A DNA stretch of 64,000 nucleotides from Elephas maximus indicus. Its lineage: Eukaryota; Chordata; Mammalia; Proboscidea; Elephantidae. Within the stretch, counting starts at the first letter, position 1. Each line of letters opens with the position of its first letter. The notes under the pieces are model-generated. The model did not search any database and was not told the DNA's origin. It worked only from the letters and a program-made list of their open reading frames with translations. The stretch is taken from NCBI RefSeq assembly GCF_024166365.1, contig NC_064820.1, positions 63,155,501-63,219,500 of the forward strand, written 5' to 3'. A program made the position numbers and the translations under genes. Of this stretch, positions 12,266 to 30,930 are shown one piece after another.

Positions 12266-12271
12266 TTTATT
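12266..12271 (-). terminator. Proximal tandem polyadenylation signal AATAAA
   Basis: A second minus-strand AATAAA, 48 bases upstream of the distal one in transcript order. Which signal is used cannot be told from the sequence. Confidence 0.45.
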
Positions 12272-15200
12272 TCCACTGCATATAAAAATTTCATATGAAG
12301 GTATTGATGTACAGTACTATCCACATGGGCTGAAGAGGCTAAGAAACCACTAAAAGAATCATTTGTGATGCTCACACACGTTACTACTCTGAAAACATAG
12401 CCAAAGAAATAAAATTGAACCCAACTAAAATCAGTTAAGTACGTTTGCAATTATAATGTCCCCTTTATACTGTTTAAAACAAAAGTAATCAAATTCCTTT
12501 GGGCCAGGGCTGCTAAAATCTACAGTTTGTGTCAAAATAATAATAACAATAATAAAATAAGAGGAGGCTCATTTTTTCTAGAAAAAGAATCTCTCCTTTC
12601 AAAGTCACGTGTTCCGAGGGCTGGGCAGCAGTGGGGGTGGGTTTCCACGTGGTCCACTAGGAATTTTTCTTAGCTTTCAGAAGCTGGCCATTATGTAACA
12701 TTAAATTTTAAAATCTTAAATTATGTAGTCTAAGTGTTGCAGAAAAAGCTGTAGAGAAGGCTGAACCCTTTATGCGATGTGGACTGGCATCATACAACAC
12801 TGTGTATTTGAATAGATTCGTTTACATACATGTAAGGAAATTTGGTTGATCTTTATTGAAGAGAAATTCTGGGGTGAAAAAATTTATGTTTTTCTTACTG
12901 TATATCCTCTTAACATGACAGCAAGTTGATGCAGTAAATGACTAACCAACAACATGTGTGACCTATGGTTCTAATTTCAAATCAAGATCATTTTCTTATG
13001 TGCTGTAGAAGTCAGAATCTTTTCACGCACTGGACAAGAATCTATTTTCTCAGGTGTTTGAAAGCAGAAAACAAAAAAATGTTACTAACCAAAGTAGCTA
13101 CTGTCAACAGATGGGGGAGAATTCATTATACAGGCAGTACTGCTCCATGGCAAGGACTACTTAAGAGCTTGTACCCAAAAAGGCCTCAGAATTGTCCAAA
13201 GGTTGTGGTTTTGTGAAATCCAGCTATTGCCGGTAACCCAATCAGTTCAAAGCTCAGCGGTAACACGCCCAGCCGTAGCCCCACCATTACCTTACTTTAA
13301 AATGCAGCAAAACAGAAAGAAAATATTGATTAAAGTTAAGGCACAGCCCTGGGACCAAAGACCTGCAGCTATGTTTTTTTAATTTATATATCTTTATGTA
13401 TTTTATAGTTTTCTTGAACCTTCCATAAACAAGCTCTAAGGTGACAAGACTATATTACAGGAGAAAAGAAAATATACAAGAAGTATATATACACACCATT
13501 CATTCTCTCACCAAGAGTTTCCAAATATACCAACACCAGCCCATCATGGGATGATGTTTTAATAAGAACTGATAATTTACAATTAACATTACAGTATACA
13601 GTATATACATTACAATAAATACATGGTTGTAAACAGACAAACAAGACTGTATTACAGGTAAGGTCATTTGGTGAGAAAAAATGCATGGCACAAAAAATAA
13701 ATAATGCATTCAAAAATTATCATAAAGCTTTCTGTAAAAGCCATTTCATTCAAGTTTTTTTTTCTTTGACCGCAATTTGTTCTATCTACATTATTTTCTT
13801 GTGAATTTTAACTGAAGCAAATGAAAACAGCATCACTGTGTTCAGTAACTTGCAAGCTGAAATGTACTGGTTTTATGCAAACTTGGACATTTTTCTTTCT
13901 CCATACAGTACCCAGATATTGCATTTTCTTATGACATTTTAGGAAATGTAAAGCCACTTGCAAAAGAGGAGAGAAAAAAGGAGAAGACATGCAGATTGTA
14001 CAGTGCATTAGTTCCTGTCTCTTGGATATTATGCCTTTTCTACAATTTGATTGTCCATCTGTGGTATCTTCACAACATGGTACTATTAAGAACCCACATA
14101 CTGGGGGGAAGGGGGAGGCTACCTTTATTAGTGCAGTTAAAAACCCTTTCAGGTCTGGATTTGTGACATATTGCTCTATTCAATTTTTTTTAAATTAAGA
14201 TTCCAGGCACTCTGTGGGGGAAATACCAAGAAATAGGGAAGGGAGGGGATGAGTATTTTGGAAGAAGAAATAAACCCCGGGCTCTTTGCCTTTCTTCAGG
14301 AGGAAAGTCCTTTCTAGACACCCATCTGGGGCAAACAAAATTAAAACAGAAGTTCTCAAATGTTCTTGTGAAAACACTTGGCCAAACATAACTATCTGAA
14401 AGGTTCCTATCTGTTGGCTTGATTTTTTCAGCGGAGGGGAGAAATCTGTTAAGTAATTGACTCCTATTCTGCTCTCCATAAAAGATCAGAGTTACATAAT
14501 GTTTCTTTCAATGGTTCTAAGCATCAGCTGGTTCTCGGAGTTAAAACGGGAACTATCTCCAGCTTGGGTCATTTCCCTGGCTGATGATTAATTATTAGCT
14601 CCCAGAAGATGGCTTGAGAAGTCCCAAATATAAGTGTTTTTCAGGGTTGCAATTTTTTAAACTGTTTTAGTTATTTTCCATTTAGTCAGATACCCCCTCC
14701 TAGTCTCCATCTCTGTTCTTCGATGTCAATGTAGAAAATGATTATCTGGGTTCCAAACTCTTCACAGAGAAGAAAAGGTAAACACTTCATTAAAAGCTGA
14801 AACGGGAGAAAAGTCCAAACTAGATCAATGCCAAGTGATATCAACTCTTATCAGCAGGTAAATTCATTAATTTCTAAAATACAATACAGCTCCTGGCACT
14901 GAAATCGGCCAGGAGCGACTTCTGATTTTCCATTTAGGCAGAAGCGTCCTACTCAACCTGTTATTTTAGGGCTGCACTGCACTATCGACCCTCCGGTGAT
15001 AGTGACACTCTCAGCTTCCTCAAAGTGTTTAAAAAGCAGTAGTTCTCCTCCACAAGCCGAGCTTCTGGAGCAGCAATAACTGACAACGCAACTCCTACAG
15101 GTCGCGTGGCTGGCCATTAAGAAAGCGCAGTTGCTGAACTTAAATCTGCTTCTCCAGGATGTTCCTCGTACAGTTCTAATCGCATGGTAAAATCATAGAA

Positions 15201-15400
15201 ACAAAAGGGAATTACACACAGTTCCCGGGTTACAAACGTCCGACTCTTACTTGCCCTTTAATGTTATGTAAATTTGCCCTCACCCTGAAATGACTGAATG
15301 AACCCCTACTGGCAACAAACACTTCATCACAGTCGCCTTCACCTGCTGCACGTGTAGCTTTTAAGTCACTGAAAAGGCTCCGAGCCTTTTCTTTCACTGC

Positions 15401-15567
15401 CAAACCCAAACCAAACCCACTGCCATTGAGTGGATTCCGACTCATAGCGACTCTACAGGACAGAGTAGAACTGCCCCATAGAGATTCCAAGGAGCACCTG
15501 GCGGATTTGAACTGCTGACCTCTTGGTTAGCAGCTGTAGCACTTAACCACTACGCCACCAGGGTTTC
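15401..15567 (-). mobile_element. AfroSINE inside the PDE4D 3'UTR
   Basis: Full-length copy in the same orientation as PDE4D, from accaaacccactgccattga to ccactacgccaccagggttt on the plus strand. Flanks TTCTTTCACT (15,389-15,398) and TTCTTGCACT (15,568-15,577) match at 9 of 10 bases and are probably the target-site duplication. The mature mRNA should therefore contain a sense SINE of about 167 nt. Confidence 0.93.
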
Positions 15568-17164
15568 TTCTTGCACTACAGAAAGGCTAAATAAGAACCG
15601 TGTGCACCTGTTCCAACACACCTACAAATTCGACTTAAAGACAGAGTTAGGAACGGATCTCGTTTGTAACCTGGGGGCTGCCTGTAGTTGTACTGGTAAT
15701 TGTTTATATATTCTACTACTGTTCTTAAAATTTGCCTAGCTAGCCATTAACTTTTCTCTGTAAATGAAGAGTAAAAGCTAGTCATCATATATGACTTCAT
15801 GGCATAAATGAACACTAATCCTAACTTAACTACCTGTTGTGTTTCACCCATCAGGATGGTGGTGATATATTTGATAAGACCCCCACCTAAAGGACATGGA
15901 CAGAGGTTCCAACACACACTAATAAAGCACAACAGGAAAAAGTCTTCTTACTACAACTGGCTGCAAAAACTATAAAAATGAGCATGAAATGTGTGAGTTA
16001 TTACGAAGACATGCAGATGTGAAATGAGGGCTCACTGACACAGCAAAAGGTTACAAGACACTACAAGGTAGGAAAATCTCTAAAAGAGACTGACCATTTT
16101 AACTACTGGGTATTTATATATCTCCCACTTGCTTCAAACAACACCCACTGACGATGGAGTTTCCATGAGGTTTAAGACACATTAGACAAAACGCACATCA
16201 AAGTATTACAGAGCAGATATTCACTTTGCACACTGTGAAGAAAAATGCCAGTGAAAGCAACTCCACTGATCTGGAAAGAGTGAAACAAAAAAGCAAAGTA
16301 AATGAAGACCTACAAAAAGGGTTTCCTGCAACATAAAGGTTTAAAATATGGAAGTCATTGGTATATAAAACAATGATTACTACAAATCAGTTAACTGCCA
16401 TGAACTATAAGGTGCAAGTAAAATTGGTAAATTAGATTTATCCAGTGTAGCACAGATTCGTACTGAAAACTTGCAAGTTACTCCTTAGAAAAAAAATAAC
16501 CAGTGGCAGATGAAGTTATGAACAGTTTTTTCTCTTTTTAAATATAATACCTCAATACATTTAATAATAAAAGTAAGCTCTACAAAAAATCTGTTTTACA
16601 TATCATACAAAATGTAGGGGTCGGTGCAGCTCACTGAACTACACTCTTCAGTCATGTATCAGGAAGACTTGAAATTAGAAAATTATGCAACTTCTGCGGC
16701 TCATCTTCCTCTTGGTAACAGATTCATGCTGTGTCCTATTCCTGACACATTCGTTGCTTCATCCACTAGTTCACTCTGTCTGTGTAATGCTTTCTTTCTT
16801 CTGAAAAGACTGCAAACAAATAAAAAGAAAAGAAACCCCAAATCATATCCACTTCTGGGCGGCCTGAGGAGCCACGCTTCCTTCAAAACATGTTGATTTT
16901 ATCTGCTCTGTCAGCTCTATCAAGATGAATTCTTGTTAAAATGCTGTTTGTGAAGATGTCCCCCCTGCTCTGATGACATGGAGGTGGAAAAACTGGTTAC
17001 AATATTCCTGAGCGCCAGACTGAGTAGTCAAGGTCAGTTTTGTTCAACAAACGTCCTGGCAGATGACAGTGAGGTGTGACCATGGTTGTGGCATGTGACA
17101 TGCACTTTGGAAACAATTTTTCTACTTAAAAAAAAAAAAAAAAGGCGTGGAAGTCTTTGCACTG

Positions 17165-17584
<420 letters not shown>

Positions 17585-17917
17585 CTAGTTTAAAAAGAAA
17601 AAAATCACATTTAAGTGAGGAACTTGGGACTAAGAGGCAATGGAAGAAATTAACTAGATCATAGCCCATAAATCTAACACTGAACAAAAGACTAATACCT
17701 TTATTTTGGTAATACAGTCACTGTTTTAGGCAACAGACCAAATGAAAGTGTTGTTACTAGCTGGTTAAAATTGGCTTCTAGAACCCTTAGCTTAACAAGA
17801 ATGTTTACAATGTAAAAAACTTCCAGTTGTTTACATCATACGGCTTGAAGGCCGGACTTTGTTTTAGAATAGCCAATGTCTCCAGATAATTGAAATAACG
17901 CCATGTACTCTCACCAG

Positions 17918-18110
17918 TTGTCACTGATTCTGAGTCATGGTAACCCTATGTGTGTCAGAGTAGAACTGTGTTCCACAGGATTTTCAATGGCTGATATTTC
18001 AAAAGTAGATTGCCAGACCTTTCTTCCAAAGCACTGCTGGGTGGACTTGAACATCCAACCTTTTGGTTAGCAGCAGAGTCCATTACCCATTTATGCCACC
18101 GAGGAACGCC
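17918..18110 (-). mobile_element. AfroSINE
   Basis: Antisense on the plus strand: ttgtcactgattctgagtca, tagaactgtgttccacagga and gcagagtccattacccattt. It lies only about 20 bp from the next copy, in the same orientation. Confidence 0.88.
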
Positions 18111-18132
18111 TATGTACTCTTAGTGTTGTTTG

Positions 18133-18322
18133 CATAGAGTCCATTTTCAACTCATAGCAATCCCATGTGACCAAGTAGAACTGCCCCATAGAGTTTTCTT
18201 GGCTGTAATCTTTACGGGACCAAATCACCAGGTCTTTCTCCAGAGACGCTGCTAGGTGGGTTCGAACCACCAACTTTTTGGTTAGCAGCCAAGCACTTAA
18301 ACACTGTGCCACCAGGGCTCCT
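18133..18322 (-). mobile_element. AfroSINE
   Basis: From agtccattttcaactcatag to aaacactgtgccaccagggc, with the tggctgtaatctttacggga middle of the long form. It contains ggttcgaaccaccaactttt, the complement of its B-box. Confidence 0.9.
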
Positions 18323-18503
18323 GAATAAACTTTATGAATAGAAGTTATAAGAATGAAAGTGCTTTTTGGCTTAGAAACACTCAGGTGAAATAGAGCTTGT
18401 CAAAAACAAAGTAATTTTCAAAAAGCTCCATCAAATCCTGTGTGATACGTATGCAAAGTAGCCACATGTAAAAGCTGTGGCTTTATTCTCTGGGAAAGGG
18501 TCA

Positions 18504-20393
<1,890 letters not shown>

Positions 20394-20519
20394 TCAGCAA
20401 AGCCATTCATTCTAAAGTTATCTTAGTCTCGATATCCCGAGATACTTTGGATTTAGAATGCAATTTCCCCTAAACATCTCTGCTGTCCTTACACAACAAC
20501 GCCCACAGAGAAGATACTG

Positions 20520-20660
20520 GATAATATACAGTGGGAAGGGCACTGGAACCTTGGGTGTGAATTCTAACACTACCAACACGTGGCAAGTTGCTGTGGGCTT
20601 CAGCTCCCTGTTGTCTGAAGTGAAAGGAGAGCTGGACCAGATGACCTTCATCCTCCCTCC
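20520..20660 (+). mobile_element. MIR
   Basis: MIR pattern in order: agtgggaagggcactggaac, gtgaattctaacactaccaa, cacgtggcaagttgctgtgg and ctccctgttgtctgaagtga. Confidence 0.65.
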
Positions 20661-21689
20661 AAACCTGCCACATGTAGCTTGATAAGCTCAGCAGAACAGA
20701 GTCTTCACATCTGCAACATGTCCAGACCATATGGTGCTGTATTCTTGATAACTATGGATTATCTAACCTGTATTCTATGAAAGAATCATGTGATTTAAGG
20801 ACTGTTTGTGTGTACTTGGAAATGATACAAGTAGAGTTTGGAACATGCCAACAGTACTAGATTTGCTCATACTGCCCTTGTATTTCTTCTGTAGTACTGC
20901 TCTGAAAAGTCTAAGCTTTATTCATTTTTTTCTATTTCCTTTTCCCAATATCACGGCAGTCACCATGTGTATGTATACTGTGCTTCCCGCCCACACCCCT
21001 GACTTCACACAAACGTTTGTGTTTAGCTGCCTACATAACCCTGTGGCACAGAATTCTGTTGCCCTCTTACCACTGCCCTGGACCTGTGTATCCTCGGCAG
21101 TAAAAACCCCACCTCTTTCCTAGTTTCTGTTCCAGGTCGATAAGGTAATCATTAAAAAAAAAAAAGTTGAATAATGCTTTATCCTGTTTCCACTTAAGTC
21201 ATTGTAAAGACTAAAAAAGCACATGGATTTGATCTTTTTTTCCCTAATACATGGAAAATATATTTGGAGATGTATGTTCTTTTCTAATTAAGAAAGATTT
21301 AACCCTAAGAAAACCACGTAAGTTCAAAGCAACATAAACAGAAGAAAATGGACAACTTAACATCCATTAATAGGGAACAAGTTCATGTAGTTATTTGTTA
21401 ACAGAGAACAATGTCCAAAACAGATTAAATAGACCAAAAGGTCTTAGGAAAACCTCTACAGTGTGATTTTTTTATGTATTCTGAAACCATATGCATGACA
21501 TCTCTGTGTGTATATATGCTTAGAGAGAAGTCTGAAGTGATGTTTACCAAGCTTTAACCGTTGTTATCTTTGAGGGTGGAATTTCAAGTGATTTTTACCT
21601 TTTTTCTGTATTCCTCATATTATTTCTATTTCATTTTACAATAAACATATATTTCCTAAAAGCTTATTTATTTAAAAAAATTAAAACAG

Positions 21690-21960
21690 AGAAAAGGACA
21701 TGTGCTGTATCGGAAGACAAACAGACAGTCAAATCCCAAATTTACCACTTTCCCAAGATGTAAAATAGGCAAATTCCATACACAGCACTTTTAGGCATAA
21801 AGAAATGCATATTTATTCCATCAGTGTTTGAGGTGAAATAATCATGAGCTTAGGATTTCCCAGATCTGGCTCTGAAATCAGCACTGAGCCTCTCCTCTTG
21901 TCGTCTTATCTGTTAAATGAGGACAATCCTAACTCAACTGTTGTGAGCATCATGTGGCAT
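21690..21960 (+). mobile_element. MIR-like fragment
   Basis: Weak MIR core with tcaaatcccaaatttaccac early and gtcttatctgttaaatgagg, then tcaactgttgtgagcatcat. Confidence 0.4.
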
Positions 21961-22459
21961 TATTAACATGACATCTGGAATGTGGGGCGCAGAATTTCCC
22001 CCACACACTGCCACTGGGCAGATTGAGAAATAGAACGCTGACTGATGGCAAACCTACATCCAACAGCTCTTGTTCAGCAGGGAAACAGAGAGAGAAGACA
22101 AGAGGTTCTCCCAGGCAGGAGGCACAGGTACTAAGAGAAGACTGGGTACTTATGTGATGGCTAGAACGCCATGTAGCCAAACACAGCCTATTAGCAAGAG
22201 ATGGTGCTGCAATGGTTAAGATGAGGTGGACACTAGAGACACATACACCATGAAAAAGAGTTGTCCTTTTACTATTCCTATAGCCTCGCTAGGTTTAGCC
22301 TAGAATTAGAAAATGACAGCATACTCCACTATGTCACTAAGTTACAACAGAAATGAAAAACATCTTACAAAGAACTTCTGAACAAAACACTCCTCCGTGA
22401 AATGGGGAAGGGGAGTGGTGGCTTTAACTTAATATCCAGTTGCCAAGGACAAAGGATTA

Positions 22460-22690
22460 AAACTGCATGGCTCAGTCCTGCAATTCACTCACTCTCTATG
22501 CACTCAGCCTGCGCGACAGCACTCAGTACCCTTTGACGGGACACATTCACTTATCATTATCTTTTCTCTCAAAACGCAAGCACTTTGAGGGCCAGGACTT
22601 TGTCTTGTTCCCCCATGCATTCCTAGTGCCTGGAACAATGTTTGGCACATACTAGACTCTCAGTGTATTTTTGTGGAATACACTAATGAT
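22460..22690 (+). mobile_element. L2 LINE 3' end
   Basis: Typical tail: aagcactttgagggccagga, cctagtgcctggaacaatgt and ggcacatactagactctcag. Confidence 0.6.
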
Positions 22691-22829
22691 CTCTGTAGTT
22701 ATCTCTATATAATCACATTTGATAAAAATTAATTTATTCTTATTTTGAAGATACCGTATTTATGAAAAAAAAAAAAGCCTACATATAATCCACAAATATA
22801 GCTATGCGAAGCTCATTTTTAAATACGAT

Positions 22830-24110
22830 CAGGTTCGACAAATGGTGCTGGAAACACTGGATTATCTGCATGCAAAAGAATGAATGTGGATCCTTCTGCC
22901 ACACGGAAAAATTAAAGGGATGGAAAACCTAAATGTCAGAGGTAAAGCTATAACAAACCCTTAGAAGGAAACACAGACGAGGGCAAATCTTTATGTCCCT
23001 GGATTTGGCAACGGTTTCTTAAATATGACACCAAAAGCACAGGTAACAAAAGAGAAAAACAGATAAATTGGACTTCATTAAAATTAAAAACTTTTGCACA
23101 TCGAAGGACACTATCAAGCTATCAAGAGAGTGAAGACAATCCACAGAATGGGAGACAATACTTGCAAATAAAATATATGATAAAGTTAATATCCAGAATA
23201 TATAAAGAACTTCTATAATCCAATAATAAACAATTCACTAAAAAAAAAAAAAAAAAAAAGGACAAATTAATTCAATGGACATTTCTCAAAGATATACAAA
23301 TGGCCAATAAGCACATGAAAAGAGGCTCAGCATCATTATTCGTTAGGGAAATGCAAATCAAAACCACAATGAGCCAGCACTTCACACCCAATAGGATGAG
23401 TATTATTTAAAAAAACAAAAAAAGGAAAGTAATAAATGTTGGAGAGAATGTGGATAAACTGGAACCCTCGTACACTGCTGGTGAGAAATGTTGCTACTGC
23501 AGAAACAGTTTGGCAATTCTTCAAAAAACGTCAACACAGAATTAACACGACCCAGCAATTTCACTCCTAGGTACATACCCAAGAGAACTGAAAGAGGGAC
23601 TCGGATAGATAGTTGTATAACAATGTTCTCAACAGCATTATTCACAATAGTCCCAAGGTGGAAACAAATCAAGTATCCATTAACAGATGAATGGATATGC
23701 AAAGTGTGGTAAACATACAATGGAATATTATTCAGTCATAAAAAAAGATTAAAGCTGTGATATATGCTACAACATGCTAAGTGAAATAAGCCAGATACAG
23801 AAGGACAAATATGTAATAACCACACATCTATGAAAATCAACGCACCACCAGCGCTCCATGAAATATATCTAGGGTAGGCAAATTCAGAGACGGGAAGTAG
23901 ATCAGAGGTTACCAGGGGCTGGGGGAGGGGAGAATAAGGAGTTATTGCTTAAAGAATACAGTTTCTATTTGGGGAGATGAAAATTTTAGAAATGTGTTGC
24001 ACACTGTGAATGCAACTAATGAGCCTGAACTGTATGCTTAAAAACAGTTGAGACAGCACATTTTATGTCATACATACACACACACTACCACAATAACAAA
24101 AAATTTTAAA
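22830..24110 (+). mobile_element. L1 LINE 3' fragment (ORF2 end plus 3'UTR)
   Basis: About 1.3 kb of an old L1 in antisense to PDE4D. It starts at acaaatggtgctggaaacac, continues through ccacaatgagccagcacttc and gaatattattcagtcataaa, and reaches the ggctgggggaggggagaat 3'UTR region. Frames are broken by stops and indels, and an A run of about 19 (23,240-23,259) has grown inside it. It is a 5'-truncated, dead copy. Confidence 0.85.
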
Positions 24111-25309
24111 GGTGAAAAAAAAAATGATCAGAGAAATAAAGTACACAAACCCGTAGCTAAACTAAAAATTGTAACCTCTGCAAACATAATGAATGTGACT
24201 AAATCTTTCTCCTGTAAACACAGGCAATTTACCTATAAACAAAAACAATTAGTTTTTCCAGGTAAATTTAATGTTTTATATATTCTTTACTTTTAACACT
24301 GCATTACTGTTTCATAAAATAATGCTAGAGAGTTAAATGGATTTTTTTATGATAAATACCCTCTAGAACGTTATATTGAAAACTTGATGACACTATTTAC
24401 ACTTTCTGGATTTATTTATATTCACTGCCCTTGAAAGAGACTTCTGCAGTGTCCCACCTGGAATTTCAACTTCTCTAAATCCTAAATCTGATTCCCCACA
24501 CCCCAAATCACTTACAAAAGCTTAACGAACACTGCCAGGTGCTTTCAGAACCTACAGCTCATTTACGACAAGTCTAAGTAGAATTGTTATCAAATCATTT
24601 GGCACCTAAAACCAACAGACATAAAATTTTGAAAACTCTCATCACAATGAAGAAGCAGCAGTGTAAATGAACCGGGCATCAGCGAAATGAGCGCCAGTGC
24701 CTCCTGTCCCAGAGCGAACCACGCCACCCTGAGCACCACGGTGGGCTGCTGCCTCCTCCTCCACGGTAAGACAGGTGACCCATCCAATGCAAGGTCTATA
24801 AATTTGATGCTAAGAACTCTTCAGAATTCTTTATTACAATTCATATAGCTTCAACCCTTGGCTTGTACAAAGAACAGGCAAAGAATGGTGAATTCACATA
24901 TACTAATACAGACAGGATGTTATGGGGTAGGAGGAGGCTACAGTCCATAAACCCACGGCAAAAAAAGAAAGGCCCAGATTCATAACTGATATTAAAAAGG
25001 ATTTTCAACAATTTTGTACTTAATTTTTTTATATATAGAAGTGAATTTATAATATTAATCTACCATAGTAGGAGGGGCTACCAAAAGAATAGAATTCCTG
25101 TAAAATCCTTCACAAAGGCATAGCCCAAACAGTCCCTAGAGAGGTTTTCTGTGTCAGAGAGGCCCTGCATTATACAGTCTTTATCATCCCTTTTAGTTCC
25201 AAAGTCAGTGATGACTTCTTAGACGGTGAAATGTCACCGGTGAGGAAAAAAAAAAGGTTAATGGTTAAAAGATATCAAATTAAAAGAGAAGTTCCTGTTG
25301 CCCTTATTA

Positions 25310-25474
25310 AAAATCAAAACCAAACCCATTGCTGTCAAGTTGATTCCAACTCATAGCAACCTACAGCACGGAGCAGAACTGCCCCACAGGGTTTCCAAGG
25401 AACGCCTGGTGGATTCGGTGGCGACCTTTTGGTTAGCAGCCGTACCTTTTAACCACTATGCCACCAGGGTTTCC
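25310..25474 (-). mobile_element. AfroSINE with intact target-site duplication
   Basis: Flanked by the perfect 12-bp repeat TTGCCCTTATTA at 25,298-25,309 and 25,475-25,486. Same orientation as PDE4D. Confidence 0.95.
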
Positions 25475-25951
25475 TTGCCCTTATTAGGGGATTTAAAAAG
25501 GAAAAATACTGGGCTAGGCATGGTGGTGGAAGAGGATGGGGGAGAAAGAGCCCCTGAATAGGATTAAACGATGACATAAAGTGAGTGAGGAAGGCTGAAC
25601 ATTAATTACCCTCAACTTTTTTTTAATTTAAAAGTTTAGGGGTAATACAGCTATCTAAATCTTGCTGTAAACTTCCACTTTTGATTACCCTAGTCTACGA
25701 ACACACCGATATATTATTTCCATAGATGTACTAGAATGCACTTTTTCCCAAACATCATATGCTTCATGGGATATATTATTTCTACAGCTAAATTATATTA
25801 CAATACACTATCATTAAAGAACATATTTACACATCACAAAAGACCATGACTCTGTGTGGAAGAGAGGAAATACCCAAGTTTATAAAGTCCCTCAGGCATC
25901 CTAACATGCACAAAGAAAGAATGTCTTCTGCATAAATAAACACGCACATCA

Positions 25952-26089
<138 letters not shown>

Positions 26090-26457
26090 TTAATATACTA
26101 TAATAATAAAAACGAAAAGTACAACAAATGGAAAACTAATTCCTAGAACATAGACAGGAAACAAAACAAAGTTTAAAACAGATTATCAGAATGTGTCAGA
26201 GTCTTTTAGGTAATGAAATACCCATGGGCTTTTTAAGTACAATCCTGGAAGAAAATATTTTATCTAATTTTATAATACCTCATGACCAAGCCTTTTCCAT
26301 TGGTTACATTTTAAAAAATATTATAAAATGAAATGTCTGAAATTTTTTTTTAAAGTTAACAAACTGTTTTAAAAATATTTAAGATGTTTAAGAATATTCT
26401 GAAAATGTACACAAAACTAGTAAGACATGAGGAATGATTTTCTTTTCTTTCATCCAA

Positions 26458-26925
26458 CCCAGTGCTGCTTAACCTTAGTACTATTGAAACTTTGGGCCAG
26501 ATAATTCTCTGTTGTGGGAGGCTATCCTTTGCATTGAATGATGCTTAGCAGCATCCCCGGCCTCTGCCCACCAGATGCCAGCAGCCTATGCTCCCTAGTT
26601 GAGACAATGTCTCTGTTGTTGTTAGGTGCTGTTGACTCAGTTCCGACTCACAGCCACCCTATGCACAACAGAACGAAGCACTGCTCGGTCCTGCGCCATC
26701 CTTACAACCATTGTTATGCTTGAGCTCATTGTTGCAGCCGCTGTGGCAATCTACCTCGTTGAGGGTCTTCCTCTTTTCCACGGACCCTGTACTTTGCCAA
26801 GCATGATGTCCTTCTCCAAGGACTAATCCCTCCTGACAGCATGTCCAAAGTACGCACATGGGCAAATGCCTTGGGGGCGGGGGGTTGGGGAACAGAATGG
26901 CGCCCAGTTAAGGACCACTGACCCA
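26458..26925. mobile_element. hAT-Charlie-type DNA transposon, split
   Basis: The left part (26,458-26,610) reads cccagtgctgcttaacctta, gggccagataattctctgtt and cttagcagcatccccggcct. The right part (26,863-26,925) ends cagttaaggaccactgac, the partner of the left end in MER-type elements. The 250 bp between are an AfroLINE piece. Confidence 0.6.
26611..26862 (-). mobile_element. AfroLINE (RTE) 3' fragment
   Basis: It begins with the tail shared with AfroSINEs (tgttgttgttaggtgctgtt, actcagttccgactcacagc) but continues into RTE sequence: atgcacaacagaacgaagca, tgttgcagccgctgtggcaa, cctcgttgagggtcttcctc, gccaagcatgatgtccttct and gacagcatgtccaaagtacg. It is 5'-truncated. Confidence 0.7.
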
Positions 26926-27420
26926 AACAATAAGGTATTAATATTTTACAATGAAAACAATCTTAACTGTAAAAATGTATCAGCAAAAGAGAGTATTTCC
27001 CTAAAGCTATCAAGCAAATCAGACTGCTTAGTGAACATTCAAAAAAACAATTTAGGATTTGGTAAAATTAGTGTTTTCTTCTAATAAATCCTATGAAAAA
27101 GAAAACGCATTGCTTATAGATATTTTATAAAACAGTCATCCTTTGAACTATAAATACAAAAGCCATCAGAACTACATTTCAAGACAACAAACTAACCAAA
27201 ACTGCATAAGCCAGGCATCCTTTATGAAATGTCCACTGGATCATTTCAAGGAAGCAATATCAACTTTCATGGGCAAAATTCATCAAAGAATCAGCTGTTT
27301 ATGAGCCACGACAACATTCTTCCCCTACAACTCGGTATACTTCCAGAGAACCCAATTATTTTCTGCACTCAAACACTTCAGTATAAAAATTTAAGAAACT
27401 GCAAAATAAGGGGCAAGTTA

Positions 27421-30682
<3,262 letters not shown>

Positions 30683-30724
30683 CTAAAAAATAAGCCTCAG
30701 GCATTTGAAGATTGTTCAGACCAT

Positions 30725-30930
30725 TGAGACCAGCACCATCCAACTGAGCTTTCTGCAATGACGGAAAAGTTCTCTAACCTGTGCTGTCCACTACAGTAGC
30801 CCCTAGCCACATGTGGCTACAAAGCACTTGAAATGTGGCTGCTGTAAATGATACACTGAATTTTAAATTTTATTTAGTTGTAATTAATTTAAGTAGCCAC
30901 ACATGGCTGGTGGCTACCATATTGAATACA
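30725..30930. mobile_element. hAT-type DNA transposon fragment
   Basis: Ordered match to a MER-type element: gagctttctgcaatgacgga, cctagccacatgtggctaca, cacttgaaatgtggctgct and ttaagtagccacacatggct, ending ggctaccatattgaatacag. The two ends are partly complementary. Confidence 0.55.

Larger units (their letters stand above)
12190..17164 (-). other. PDE4D: PDE4D 3'UTR
   Basis: From the base after the stop to the tandem polyadenylation signals near 12.22-12.27 kb is about 4.97 kb, in line with the roughly 5-kb 3'UTR known for human PDE4D. Apart from one AfroSINE (15,401-15,567) it is almost free of recognisable repeats, in contrast to the flanking DNA, which argues for constraint. It is AT-rich with several ATTTA-type motifs. 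A run of 16 A (17,128-17,143, U16 in the mRNA) begins about 21 nt after the stop. Further AATAAA motifs at 14,124-14,129 and 12,852-12,857 could give shorter forms. The exact 3' end is inferred. Confidence 0.75.

Noticed and set aside
20418..20730. Overlapping open frames on both strands near 20.5 kb
   Set aside because: The region is largely a MIR, and the predicted products resemble no protein.
23403..23720. Open frames of 74-105 codons
   Set aside because: They cross the L1 fragment antisense to or out of frame with ORF2, and L1 here is truncated and broken.
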